Shown here in pieces: positions 5,618 through 13,243 of a stretch of 24,144 bases of DNA. The notes beneath the pieces are model-generated. The model was given only the letters and a program-made list of their open reading frames with translations. It ran no database searches and was not told the DNA's origin. The translations under genes and the position numbers were made by a program. Numbering within the stretch: position 1 is the first letter of the stretch; every line of letters begins with the position of its first letter. The stretch is taken from NCBI GenBank assembly GCA_002478865.1, contig DLJZ01000001.1, positions 22,347-46,490 on the forward strand, in the 5' to 3' direction. This stretch comes from Hungatella sp. UBA7603 (lineage in GTDB: Bacteria > Bacillota > Clostridia > Lachnospirales > Lachnospiraceae).

Positions 5618-7657
5618 ATGGATAACAGAAATAGCATTTTGACAGACACACTTCCGGATCAGGCTATTTTCGCACTGGATATCGGAACCCGTAGTATTAT
5701 TGGCATGGTGGGTATGCCAGATGGGGAGAGAATTCATATCGTTGCCATAGAGAGGGCCGAGCATACCAAACGGGCGATGATCGACGGACAGATCGAGGAC
5801 ATTGAACAAGTTGCAAAAATTGCAGGACAAGTAAAAGATAGGCTTGAGAGAAAGCTAGGCTGTAAGCTTCAAAAGGTATGTGTAGCTGCGGCAGGAAGAG
5901 CGTTGCGTACAGAAAGCATCACCTTTGAGATGGAACTGTCCAGGGCGCAGAAAATAGATGCAGAATCCGTCAGCAGGCTAGAAGCAGGAGCGATCAGTGA
6001 AGCCGAAAAACTATTTATGAACCGAGAAGGAAAAGATTCTGATCGTCAGTTTTACCTGGTAGGGTACACGGTAAGCCGATATTATCTGGATAACTATGTG
6101 ATTTCTAATTTAATAGATCACCATGGAAAGGTATTAAAAGCGGACATCATTGCAACATTCCTTCCAACAGAAGTGGTAGAAAGCCTTTATTCTGCCATGC
6201 ATAAGATCAATTTAGAGGTAGCAAGTCTTACTTTGGAACCCATTGCTGCTATCAATGCAGCCATTCCTCAGAATATTCGATTACTGAACCTGGCTATGGT
6301 TGATATTGGCGCTGGTACTTCAGATATAGCTGTGTGCCGGGATGGAAGCGTAACCGGATACACCATGGCAATTCTTGCCGGAGATGAAATTACGGAGTCA
6401 GTTATGAAAGAATATCTGGTGGATTTTGATACAGCAGAGAAGATAAAAGCAGAGATTGACGAAAAAGAGGAGATTCAGTTCACTGATATTCTTGGATTTG
6501 AACAGACCATCACCAGAGATTCTATTTTTCAGAGCATTAAAGAGGCTTCATCTAGGCTTTGTGAGGAGATATCTGAAAAGATCCTTGAAATCAATGGTGG
6601 AATGCCTTCCGCAGTATTTCTGGCAGGAGGCGGAAGCAGATTGTCAGGTCTTAAAGAAGGTATTGTTGAGCATTTGAAAATTGATACTAAGCGTGTAGCA
6701 ATTGCAGGAAATAATTTTAAGATCAATGCTTTTTCCGAAGAATATGATCTGGAAAATCCTGAATACGCGACCCCTCTAGGAATCGTTATTTCAGCAGGCT
6801 TTAACATTATAAATGACAGTTACCGGGTTGTATTAAACGACCGTCCAGCTAAAATATTTAGAACTGGTAGCTTTACCGTTATGGATGTACTGATGATGAA
6901 CGGATACAATTATCAGGATATGATCGGCCGTTCCGGACAAAATATAGTAGTCTCTGTCAATGGAAAACGAACCATTTTCTACGGAGAAAAGGCAGAACCT
7001 TCTGTATTAAAGTTAAACGGAGAGGAAGCGCAGCTTTCAGATCCTGTAAACTCAGAAGACTGGATTGTATTTGTTCCTGCGACCAGCGGAAAGAGTGCTT
7101 TTGCTAAGCTGTCTGATATAACAGAGATTAGTCCCAATAAACGGATTATGATAAATGAGAAAAAGGTGGTTTCAGACGTTGCCATAAAACCAGGTGACAA
7201 CATTACAATAGAAGAAATCATAATGGAAGAAATCGTTATGGAATCTGATATGTATCTGGATGAAGAAGAAACAGAGGAATACATAGATTCTTATGAATCA
7301 GAGGAACAAGATGAAATCCCTGTAAGACATGTGGAAACAATTTCAAAACCTTCAAATGGAATCCATTTAGCACCTGCCGAGATGAGAGTTGCTTCTATTG
7401 ACCTTGATCCTTATTCTGAAACACAAAAAAAGAAACTGGAAATAAAGGGAGATCTCACCGTTTTTCTCAATGATAAGCCTTTAATTCTTCCTCCAAAGCC
7501 TGACAACCAACCATATTATCTTATGGATGTCTTAGAATATTCAGGCCTGGACTTTAAGAATCTAACCAGACAGGTTATGCTTGAAATAAATGGAGAAAGT
7601 GGAGCGTTCCAACAGGAATTGCATAGCAGAGACAATATTAGAATCTATCAGGTATAA
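5618..7657 (+). CDS. FtsA-like (ASKHA) ATPase with duplicated C-terminal domains
   Basis: This encodes 679 residues, much longer than FtsA (about 420). The N-terminal 390 residues are an actin-fold ATPase of the FtsA/PilM type: phosphate-1 ALDIGTRSIIGMVG (about 18-31), an SHS2/1C-like region with VCVAAAGRAL, phosphate-2 MVDIGAGTSDIAV (about 226-238) and adenosine loop VFLAGGGSRLSGL (about 332-344). After residue 395 two related small domains occur, each with VxLND(R/K)P and MDVLxxxG (about 421 and 635), separated by an acidic Glu-rich linker (about 535-570). No amphipathic C-terminal FtsA membrane anchor is evident. Similar long 'cell division FtsA' paralogues occur in Lachnospiraceae. The true partner is unknown and no ftsZ is adjacent. 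Its own promoter makes it a single gene. Confidence 0.82.
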   Translation: MDNRNSILTDTLPDQAIFALDIGTRSIIGMVGMPDGERIHIVAIERAEHTKRAMIDGQIEDIEQVAKIAGQVKDRLERKLGCKLQKVCVAAAGRALRTESITFEMELSRAQKIDAESVSRLEAGAISEAEKLFMNREGKDSDRQFYLVGYTVSRYYLDNYVISNLIDHHGKVLKADIIATFLPTEVVESLYSAMHKINLEVASLTLEPIAAINAAIPQNIRLLNLAMVDIGAGTSDIAVCRDGSVTGYTMAILAGDEITESVMKEYLVDFDTAEKIKAEIDEKEEIQFTDILGFEQTITRDSIFQSIKEASSRLCEEISEKILEINGGMPSAVFLAGGGSRLSGLKEGIVEHLKIDTKRVAIAGNNFKINAFSEEYDLENPEYATPLGIVISAGFNIINDSYRVVLNDRPAKIFRTGSFTVMDVLMMNGYNYQDMIGRSGQNIVVSVNGKRTIFYGEKAEPSVLKLNGEEAQLSDPVNSEDWIVFVPATSGKSAFAKLSDITEISPNKRIMINEKKVVSDVAIKPGDNITIEEIIMEEIVMESDMYLDEEETEEYIDSYESEEQDEIPVRHVETISKPSNGIHLAPAEMRVASIDLDPYSETQKKKLEIKGDLTVFLNDKPLILPPKPDNQPYYLMDVLEYSGLDFKNLTRQVMLEINGESGAFQQELHSRDNIRIYQV

Positions 7658-7735
7658 CATTCTATCTGTTTTAAAATATTATATTTCGATTGATGAAACA
7701 AATAAAAAAATTAATAAAATGTTGTTCTAAAACTC

Positions 7736-7762
7736 ACATGTGGCGTATATCAGCATAAAGTA
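7736..7762 (+). promoter_or_regulatory. Possible sigma-K promoter of the Cys-rich protein gene
   Basis: AC (7736-7737), a 16-bp spacer, then CATAAAGTA (7754-7762) fits the mother-cell sigma-K pattern AC-n16/17-CATAnnnTA. It places the start of transcription about 28 bp before the ATG at 7798. The consensus is loose, so this is suggestive only. Confidence 0.35.
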
Positions 7763-7797
7763 TATTACAAGCCTGATTAATGAGGAGTAAAGATAGA

Positions 7798-8049
7798 ATG
7801 AGTTGTAATAATTGGAATAACTGTGGATGTAGTAATAATAGCTGGAATGCAAACTGCTGTACTACCAATCCTTGTAAAACTGCTGTTAGTGATGCGACAA
7901 CAGGAAACATGAATATGTGCTATCGTAAAGGATATGCAGACGGCTTTAAAGAAGGGTATGAAACAGGTTTTCGCGATGGTTTTTGGTCAGCAACAGGTTG
8001 TGTAAAAAATACAGTTATGGGTGATACAGATACAAACTGCTGCAGATAA
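7798..8049 (+). CDS. Cys/Asn-rich small protein, probable spore coat component
   Basis: ATG 7798 was chosen over the in-frame ATG 7780, because AGGAG at 7783-7787 lies between them. The 83-residue product begins MSCNNWNNCGCSNNSWNANC and contains ten cysteines, mostly at the two ends. The middle has a quasi-repeat, GYADGFKEGYETGFRDGF, with a G-aromatic-x-acidic-G-F pattern that looks like an amphipathic helix. The composition resembles disulfide-cross-linked coat or exosporium proteins; a sigma-K-like promoter upstream agrees. There is no signal peptide. I do not recognise a named family. It has its own terminator. Confidence 0.75.
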   Translation: MSCNNWNNCGCSNNSWNANCCTTNPCKTAVSDATTGNMNMCYRKGYADGFKEGYETGFRDGFWSATGCVKNTVMGDTDTNCCR

Positions 8050-8065
8050 TCCATTTTTAAAATAG

Positions 8066-8097
8066 AGTCCGGTTCCCACTATGGGGACCGGACTTTT
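8066..8097 (+). terminator. Terminator after the Cys-rich gene
   Basis: AGTCCGGTTCCC (8066-8077) pairs with GGGGACCGGACT (8083-8094), with one T-G wobble and a 5-nt loop, and runs into TTTT. Confidence 0.92.
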
Positions 8098-8132
8098 CTA
8101 TGTAATAAAAAATTACATCTATTATAGAAAAA

Positions 8133-8222
8133 GCCCTACCGGGCGAAAGGCACATGACACGTTTAAGGGAGTTTGACACTCTGGTGTCAACATGTCAGTG
8201 CTAGAGTCTGTCAAACCAGACT
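8133..8222. other. Cluster of overlapping inverted repeats (candidate structured element)
   Basis: The segment holds GCCC-TACC-GGGC (8133-8144), TTGACAC-TCTG-GTGTCAA (8173-8190) and AGTCTG-TCAAAC-CAGACT (8205-8222), plus a longer-range pair GTTTGACA (8171-8178) with TGTCAAAC (8209-8216) that excludes the last two. Five TGACA/TGTCA pentamers occur at 8155, 8174, 8185, 8193 and 8209. It lies after one terminator and about 60 bp before the next promoter, so it is not an obvious leader. No known RNA family was recognised. Confidence 0.45.
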
Positions 8223-8282
8223 GTTTATTCTATAAAAAAATTATGACTAAATAAAAATATCATTGTTTGGTTACAATGTATA

Positions 8283-8311
8283 TTGAAAAAGTAGTTACGA
8301 TATGCTAACAT
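8283..8311 (+). promoter_or_regulatory. Sigma-A promoter of the SDR gene
   Basis: TTGAAA (8283-8288), a 17-bp spacer, TAACAT (8306-8311). The predicted start of transcription, about 8318, is just ahead of two operator-like palindromes. Confidence 0.6.
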
Positions 8312-8328
8312 ATATACAAGTCATCAAG

Positions 8329-8361
8329 TTTGTATACAAATATATAAGTTTGAATACAAAC
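8329..8361. promoter_or_regulatory. Two tandem GntR-type operators
   Basis: TTTGTATACAAA (8329-8340) is a perfect 12-bp palindrome and GTTTGAATACAAAC (8348-8361) a near-perfect one; their centres are 20 bp apart, about two helical turns. TTGTATACAA-like palindromes are typical of FadR-subfamily GntR regulators of uronate genes. They lie downstream of the promoter, where a bound repressor would block elongation or clearance. The likely binder is the GntR protein encoded at 9321. Confidence 0.65.
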
Positions 8362-8423
8362 TGGCTTACAACGACAATTGAAATAACTGACCCCAAAAAA
8401 CACAGGAAAAGGAGAATTGAATC

Positions 8424-9236
8424 ATGAATAAGGATTACTTAGCAAACCAGTTTTCCCTTGATGGAAAGGTAGCCTTAGTAACAGGTGCTTCCTATGGTAT
8501 TGGATTTGCCATTGCAACATCTCTTGCAGAAGCAGGCGCTACCATCGTTTTTAATGATATTAAACAGGAATTAGTAGATAAGGGTATTGCTGCTTATAAA
8601 GAAGCAGGAATTACCGCTCATGGTTATGTATGTGACGTTACAAGCGAAGATGGCGTTAATGCTATGGTAGCTCAGATTGAAAAAGAAGTAGGAATCATTG
8701 ACATTTTAGTAAACAATGCTGGAATCATCAAACGTGTTCCTATGATTGAAATGTCTGCAGCTGATTTCAGACAGGTAATTGATGTTGATTTGAATGCTCC
8801 ATTTATCGTAGCGAAAGCAGTTATTCCATCAATGATCAAAAAAGGTCACGGAAAGATTATCAACATCTGTTCCATGATGTCTGAGCTTGGTCGTGAGACT
8901 GTTTCTGCTTATGCAGCAGCAAAGGGCGGACTTAAGATGCTTACTAAGAACATTGCTTCTGAGTACGGTGAGTTTAATATTCAGTGTAACGGCATTGGAC
9001 CTGGCTACATCGCAACTCCTCAGACAGCACCTCTTCGTGAGACACAGGCAGATGGTTCCAAACATCCATTTGACCAGTTCATTCTTGCAAAAACTCCAGC
9101 AGGCCGTTGGGGAGAAGCAGAAGATTTATCAGGACCAGCAGTATTCCTTTCATCTGACGCTTCTAACTTTGTAAATGGACATATTCTGTATGTAGATGGT
9201 GGTATTTTAGCTTACATCGGCAAGCAGCCACAGTAA
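8424..9236 (+). CDS. Gluconate 5-dehydrogenase / KduD-type short-chain dehydrogenase
   Basis: This encodes 270 residues of a classical SDR. It has the NAD(P)-binding TGASYGIGFAIA (about residues 20-31), the NNAGI motif (about 93-97), the catalytic Ser in ICSMMS and the YAAAKGG active-site motif (Tyr and Lys, about 160-166), and the GPGYIATPQ loop. The C-terminus, with FDQFILAKTPAGRWG and then LYVDGGILAYIGKQP, is characteristic of the proteins annotated as gluconate 5-dehydrogenase or 2-dehydro-3-deoxygluconate 5-dehydrogenase in Clostridia and Bacteroides. They interconvert 5-keto and 5-hydroxy sugar acids in ketogluconate or pectin-uronate breakdown. The exact substrate cannot be fixed from sequence; no kduI is in the window. 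GGAG at 8411-8414 precedes the ATG. It has its own operator-controlled promoter and terminator. Confidence 0.88.
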   Translation: MNKDYLANQFSLDGKVALVTGASYGIGFAIATSLAEAGATIVFNDIKQELVDKGIAAYKEAGITAHGYVCDVTSEDGVNAMVAQIEKEVGIIDILVNNAGIIKRVPMIEMSAADFRQVIDVDLNAPFIVAKAVIPSMIKKGHGKIINICSMMSELGRETVSAYAAAKGGLKMLTKNIASEYGEFNIQCNGIGPGYIATPQTAPLRETQADGSKHPFDQFILAKTPAGRWGEAEDLSGPAVFLSSDASNFVNGHILYVDGGILAYIGKQPQ

Positions 9237-9254
9237 TAGGAATGTATTTAAATG

Positions 9255-9287
9255 GGGGCAGGCTATGATGGTTTGCCCCTGTTTTTT
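9255..9287 (+). terminator. Terminator between the SDR and gntR genes
   Basis: GGGGCA (9255-9260) pairs with TGCCCC (9274-9279), followed by TG and six T (9282-9287). Because the next gene starts at 9321 with no obvious separate promoter, partial read-through probably supplies the regulator. Confidence 0.8.
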
Positions 9288-9320
9288 AATGCTGATAATA
9301 TAGAGGACGGAGAGAGATCC

Positions 9321-10025
9321 ATGGAAGGAAAAACTAAGACCTATAAAAACCGTGGTGAGCTGGTGTTTGAGACGTTAAAGCAAGAGATTCTGGATCTGGA
9401 ATTAAAACCTGGTCAGATGATTGGTGAAAACGAAATATGCGAACGTTTTGGTGTTTCTCGGACTCCGGTCAGGGAAGCTGTTAGAAAGTTGCAGGAACAA
9501 GGTTTCGTCATTTCGGTGCCTTATTCTGGAACACAGGTAACCCTTTTAAATCTGGACAACATCAAACAGATGATCTATATGAGAGTCGCTGTTGAAACTA
9601 TGGTAATGCGAGATTTTGTGAATATGGCTACTCCCATGTGGATGGAAGAAGTACGATATTTGATTCGCAAACAGCAGGCTTTGATCCAGGAAAAAGGCTT
9701 TGAACCAGAACAGTTTTACCGTATGGATGCACAGATGCATGCCATCTGGTACCGGGCAACAGGGAAGAATAAGCTTTGGGATATGATACAAGCCCAGCAG
9801 TTGCATTACACAAGATTCCGTATGCTTGATTTCGTTACTGAAACGGATTTCACCAGAATCATACGGGAACACACGGAGTTGTTTGAACTTCTTGAAAAGA
9901 AGGATATAGAAGGCCTGGAACGATCTCTAAGAGAGCATCTGAATTATAGCATGAAGAGAATGAAGCACCAGATCGAAGTGGAATACAAGGACTATTTTGA
10001 ACAGGAAGAGCAGGAGGAATTCTAA
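9321..10025 (+). CDS. GntR-family regulator, FadR subfamily (FCD domain)
   Basis: The start is set at ATG 9321 (234 residues); GGAGAGAG lies just upstream, and the in-frame ATG at 9252 lies at the foot of the preceding terminator hairpin. The N-terminal winged helix (about residues 10-75) has VFETLKQEILDLELKPGQMI and SRTPVREAVRKLQEQGFV, the signature of GntR proteins. The all-helical FCD ligand domain (about 85-220) keeps the usual metal-binding set: Asp and His in YRMDAQMHAIW and His residues in IIREHTEL and LREHLNYS. FCD regulators bind sugar acids or other organic acids. Its likely targets are the two palindromes before the SDR gene. It overlaps the next gene by one base (TAATG), which argues for joint translation. 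Confidence 0.9.
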   Translation: MEGKTKTYKNRGELVFETLKQEILDLELKPGQMIGENEICERFGVSRTPVREAVRKLQEQGFVISVPYSGTQVTLLNLDNIKQMIYMRVAVETMVMRDFVNMATPMWMEEVRYLIRKQQALIQEKGFEPEQFYRMDAQMHAIWYRATGKNKLWDMIQAQQLHYTRFRMLDFVTETDFTRIIREHTELFELLEKKDIEGLERSLREHLNYSMKRMKHQIEVEYKDYFEQEEQEEF

Positions 10026-10819
10026 TGGCTTTGGTTTCAATTAGTGTGAAAGATAAAAATGGCAAAGTAAAGGCCCTAGCATCAGGTGAGAATCAGGCCA
10101 TCCTAGCATTTGAAGGTGTATATGAGGATGGAGATGCAATTGTTCTTACAACAGAGCGTACAGACGCTCATTACGTAGTCAGGATTGATGATTGTCTAGA
10201 CGAGTCACTGGTGTATCTAACAAAACCAGAGATAACATATACCATCCCATTTGGGGAGAAGAAGGTTTCTTATAATCCAAAAGCATTTACGGGAGAACGG
10301 CATTATCTTACCATACGGATAGCCGCTGAGCATGAATTTGGTGCCTACCGCAATCTAGCAAAGAATATGATGGATCAGCATGGAGACACCGGTTGCTTCC
10401 CTCATGCATTTGCCAATGTGGAAACCAGAGGAGAAGCGGTATTTGCAGCCCGCAATGCCATTGATGGCGTACTTGCCAGTGAATCCCACGGAGAATGGCC
10501 TTATGAGTCTTGGGGCATTAACCGCCAAGACGATGCAGAGCTTACTCTGGAATTTGGCCGTTCTATCGATTTTGATACATTGGTTTTATATACCCGTTCT
10601 GATTTCCCTCATGATAACTGGTGGATCAAGGCTACCTTTACATTTTCCGATGGGACAACCCATGTTGTTGATATGGAAAAGAGCAAAGAACCTCACGTAT
10701 TCCCAGTGAAGCGTAAGAACATTACCTGGGTTAAATTAAGTGATTTAATAAAGGCGGATGATCCTTCCCCATTCCCTGCATTAACTCAGATTGAAGTATA
10801 TGGAAAAGAATCGCAATAG
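10025..10819 (+). CDS. Discoidin (F5/8 type C)-like carbohydrate-associated protein
   Basis: This encodes 264 residues, translationally coupled to gntR through TAATG with GAGGA upstream. No signal peptide or membrane helix is seen, so it should be cytoplasmic. Residues about 1-105 are beta-rich and unassigned. The C-terminal half resembles an F5/8 type C sandwich: ARNAIDGVLASESHGEWPYE, then WGINRQDDAELTLEFGRSID, then DTLVLYTRSDFPHDNWW, FSDGTTHVVDM and a closing ALTQIEVYG. This pattern (substitution for NxxDG, a Trp site, then strand repeats) is typical of discoidin-like carbohydrate-binding domains, usually found on secreted enzymes. No catalytic domain is attached. Linkage to a sugar-acid regulator suggests an intracellular role in sensing or handling that substrate, but this is inference. 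Confidence 0.6.
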   Translation: MALVSISVKDKNGKVKALASGENQAILAFEGVYEDGDAIVLTTERTDAHYVVRIDDCLDESLVYLTKPEITYTIPFGEKKVSYNPKAFTGERHYLTIRIAAEHEFGAYRNLAKNMMDQHGDTGCFPHAFANVETRGEAVFAARNAIDGVLASESHGEWPYESWGINRQDDAELTLEFGRSIDFDTLVLYTRSDFPHDNWWIKATFTFSDGTTHVVDMEKSKEPHVFPVKRKNITWVKLSDLIKADDPSPFPALTQIEVYGKESQ

Positions 10820-10830
10820 CTTATGATAAA

Positions 10831-10874
10831 AAGTGTTGAAATGAGCCAAAACGGCAAAGTTTGAACACTTTTTT
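10831..10874 (+). terminator. Terminator of the gntR operon
   Basis: AAGTGTT (10831-10837) pairs with AACACTT (10864-10870), an inner GCC/GGC helix (10845-10855) sits in the loop, and the stem ends in TTTTTT (10869-10874). Confidence 0.85.
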
Positions 10875-10978
10875 GTTGTGGTAAAGTTGCAAAAATGTGG
10901 AAATACCTCTTTCCCTTTTGTATAGATTCAGTTAAAATAGTGGCAGTGAGCAAAATTGACCACATAAGGAGGAAGCAG

Positions 10979-11911
10979 ATGGAATTTTTGTTTTTAGAGC
11001 CTGTCTTTAAAGAGGCCATCTGGGGCGGCACCAGACTGCATGAAATATTCGGTTATGAGATTCCAAGTGATACAACAGGGGAATGCTGGGCAATCAGTGC
11101 CCATGAAAATGGAGAATGCCGGGTTGCAGGGGGAAGTTACGACGGAGAACCACTCAGCAGCTTGTGGAAGGAGAAACCAGAGCTTTTCGGACATTATCCG
11201 GGAGATCAGTTTCCACTTCTCATAAAGATCATTGATGCCAAACAAGATTTAAGCATTCAGGTTCATCCAGATGACACGTATGCAGGCGTCCATGAAAATG
11301 GTTCCCTTGGAAAAACAGAGTGCTGGTATATTCTAGACTGCGAGCCAGGATCAGAAATTGTGATAGGACACTATGCCAGGGATAAAGAAGAGCTGGAGAC
11401 CATGATTCAAGACGGAAGATGGGGTGAATTAATCCGTAAAGTTCCCATTCAAAAGGGAGATTTCTTTCAGATTAATCCAGGCTGTGTCCATGCCATAAAG
11501 GGTGGGACCATGATTTTAGAAACCCAGCAGAGCAGTGATATTACCTACCGTGTTTATGATTATGACCGCTTATCAGACGGGAAGCCAAGGCAGCTTCATA
11601 TAGAACAGAGCATTGAAACCATAAAGACACCATTTCAAGCGGATGAGAGCAGACCGATTAAGGAGTCTCTAGAGGGTGCAGACCATACTCATTTTGTGAG
11701 CTGTCAGTATTATTCCGTGGATAAGTATGATATCACAGGCACATTTACAATAGAATTTAATCAATATTTCACAGATATAAGTGTTATCAGTGGTACAGGA
11801 ACTGTAAATGGAGTTGCAATAACAGCAGGGCAGCATTTTATCGTGCCTGCAAACAGTGGATTATGCAGATTTGAGGGGACGTTGTCCATCATCTGTTCCA
11901 ATCCGGAATAA
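10979..11911 (+). CDS. manA: Mannose-6-phosphate isomerase, class I
   Basis: The start is set at ATG 10979 (310 residues), 6 bases after AGGAGG; an earlier in-frame ATG has no ribosome site. The enzyme interconverts mannose 6-phosphate and fructose 6-phosphate. Type I PMI cupin features are complete: WGGTRL near residue 20, the zinc ligands Gln and His in SIQVHPDD (about 95-102), Glu in KTECWY (about 115), and the His in PGCVHAI (about 172). RVYDYDR is the conserved active-site Arg segment. The length matches the short Firmicutes form. The downstream ROK kinase starts 14 bp after its stop, so the two form an operon that would feed mannose or fructose into glycolysis. Confidence 0.93.
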   Translation: MEFLFLEPVFKEAIWGGTRLHEIFGYEIPSDTTGECWAISAHENGECRVAGGSYDGEPLSSLWKEKPELFGHYPGDQFPLLIKIIDAKQDLSIQVHPDDTYAGVHENGSLGKTECWYILDCEPGSEIVIGHYARDKEELETMIQDGRWGELIRKVPIQKGDFFQINPGCVHAIKGGTMILETQQSSDITYRVYDYDRLSDGKPRQLHIEQSIETIKTPFQADESRPIKESLEGADHTHFVSCQYYSVDKYDITGTFTIEFNQYFTDISVISGTGTVNGVAITAGQHFIVPANSGLCRFEGTLSIICSNPE

Positions 11912-11925
11912 GACGGGAGGTTATT

Positions 11926-12810
11926 ATGAGACTTGGTGCATTAGAAGCAGGCGGCACAAAGATGGTTTGTGCCATTGGAAATGAAAATGGGGAAATACTG
12001 GAGCGTGTATCCATACCAACAGAAACACCGGACATAACGATGCCAAAATTGATCTCTTATTTTGCTGATAAGGAGATCGAGGCCTTGGGGATTGGCTGTT
12101 TTGGTCCAATTGATTTAAATCGAGATTCTAATACGTATGGTTACATTACGACGACACCAAAGCTCGCATGGAAAAACTATAACATCGTTAAGATGTTTCA
12201 GGATGCATTAAATGTGCCAGTGGGTTTTGATACTGACGTTAATGGCTCTGCACTGGGAGAGGCAACTTGGGGGATTACCAAGGGGCTTGAAAACAGCATG
12301 TATATTACCATTGGTACAGGCATCGGGACTGGAATTATTACAAATGGAAAGCTCCTGCATGGTATGCTTCATCCAGAAGGCGGACATCTTCTTTTGTCTC
12401 GTCACCCAAATGATTCCTTTGAAGGGACCTGCCCTTACCACAAAACCTGTCTGGAAGGACTGGCTTCAGGACCTGCAATCGAAGCTCGCTGGGGAGAAAA
12501 GGGGACTGAACTGGCTGAGCGGAGAGAAGTTTGGGAATTAGAGGCTTATTATATTGCGCAGGCATTGGTTGATTATATTATGGTCCTCTCTCCTCAAAGA
12601 ATCGTAATTGGTGGTGGAGTCACGCATCAAGAGCATCTTATGCCATTGATTCGGGAACAAGTAAAGCGTCAACTAGCTGGATATATTGATACCAAAGAGC
12701 TCTTAAATATGGACCAATACGTGGTTTTACCAAGCTTAAACGATAACCAAGGAATCATGGGTGCGTTGAAGCTTGGACTAAACGAATACCAACTGGAAAA
12801 CAAAGGGTAA
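11926..12810 (+). CDS. ROK-family fructokinase
   Basis: This encodes 294 residues with GGGAGG before the ATG. The N-terminal ATP-binding loop is ALEAGGTKMVCAIG (about 4-17). Catalytic Asp lies in FDTDVNGSALGE (about 100), and the second phosphate motif is ITIGTGIGTGIITNGKLLHG. The ROK zinc site is visible as EGGHLLL and then CPYHKTCLEGLASGPA, where the cysteines and His coordinate metal. These features match YdhR/GmuE-type fructokinases (fructose to fructose 6-phosphate) rather than glucokinase, and pairing with manA supports this. A broader hexose range is possible. No terminator is obvious before the next gene, 98 bp away. Confidence 0.9.
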   Translation: MRLGALEAGGTKMVCAIGNENGEILERVSIPTETPDITMPKLISYFADKEIEALGIGCFGPIDLNRDSNTYGYITTTPKLAWKNYNIVKMFQDALNVPVGFDTDVNGSALGEATWGITKGLENSMYITIGTGIGTGIITNGKLLHGMLHPEGGHLLLSRHPNDSFEGTCPYHKTCLEGLASGPAIEARWGEKGTELAERREVWELEAYYIAQALVDYIMVLSPQRIVIGGGVTHQEHLMPLIREQVKRQLAGYIDTKELLNMDQYVVLPSLNDNQGIMGALKLGLNEYQLENKG

Positions 12811-12908
12811 TTGCCATTTATCTCCTAATGAAATTCCATTTCCTGTATGATATCATATGTTTGTAACAGAAATGTAATCATTATGTAACAATTACGGAGG
12901 ATATTACC

Positions 12909-13184
12909 ATGAAGAAGTTACCAGTATTTTTATTCGCAGCAGCAACAGCACTTACCGTAGCAGGCGTTCCTATGACAGCACAGGCAGCAACTTGTTCCAG
13001 AACATCAAACTATTACAGCTCTAACTGTTCTAATCAGTATGGAAATCTTAACAACTTATTAAACTGTTATGGAGTAAAGGGAAGCAATAGCTTAAATGGA
13101 AACAACAGCAACTGTGTGAAAGGAAAGACCACTTGTAATATCAATTTTAGCCAGTGCGGATCTTTCGCAAGTTATTGCAGATAA
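12909..13184 (+). CDS. Secreted Cys/Asn/Ser-rich small protein
   Basis: This encodes 91 residues. A clear Sec signal peptide, MKKLPVFLFAAATALTVAGV and then PMTAQA, is probably cleaved after AQA (residue 26). The mature part of about 65 residues is rich in Asn, Ser and Tyr and has seven cysteines spaced 5-18 apart, ending SQCGSFASYC. It has no repeats long enough to call, and no family was recognised. Its small size, cysteines and export suggest a disulfide-bonded extracellular or spore-surface protein, or possibly a bacteriocin-like peptide; there is no immunity or export gene beside it. ACGGAGG precedes the ATG. A strong terminator follows. Confidence 0.75.
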   Translation: MKKLPVFLFAAATALTVAGVPMTAQAATCSRTSNYYSSNCSNQYGNLNNLLNCYGVKGSNSLNGNNSNCVKGKTTCNINFSQCGSFASYCR

Positions 13185-13202
13185 TTACGATAAGACATTA
13201 TA

Positions 13203-13236
13203 ACAGGCCGGACGGTAATCGTTCGGCCTGTTTTTT
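13203..13236 (+). terminator. Terminator after the secreted Cys-rich gene
   Basis: ACAGGCCGGACG (13203-13214) pairs with CGTTCGGCCTGT (13220-13231), with one G-T wobble and a GTAAT loop, then six T (13231-13236). Confidence 0.95.
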
Positions 13237-13243
13237 AGGAAAC

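Noticed and set aside
9252..9320. N-terminal extension of the GntR protein
   Set aside because: It is encoded across the SDR gene's terminator hairpin and lacks a ribosome site; ATG 9321 has one.
12840..12870. Sporulation promoter (CATATGTT) before the secreted Cys-rich gene
   Set aside because: Only the -10 fits; no suitable -35 is found at the right spacing.
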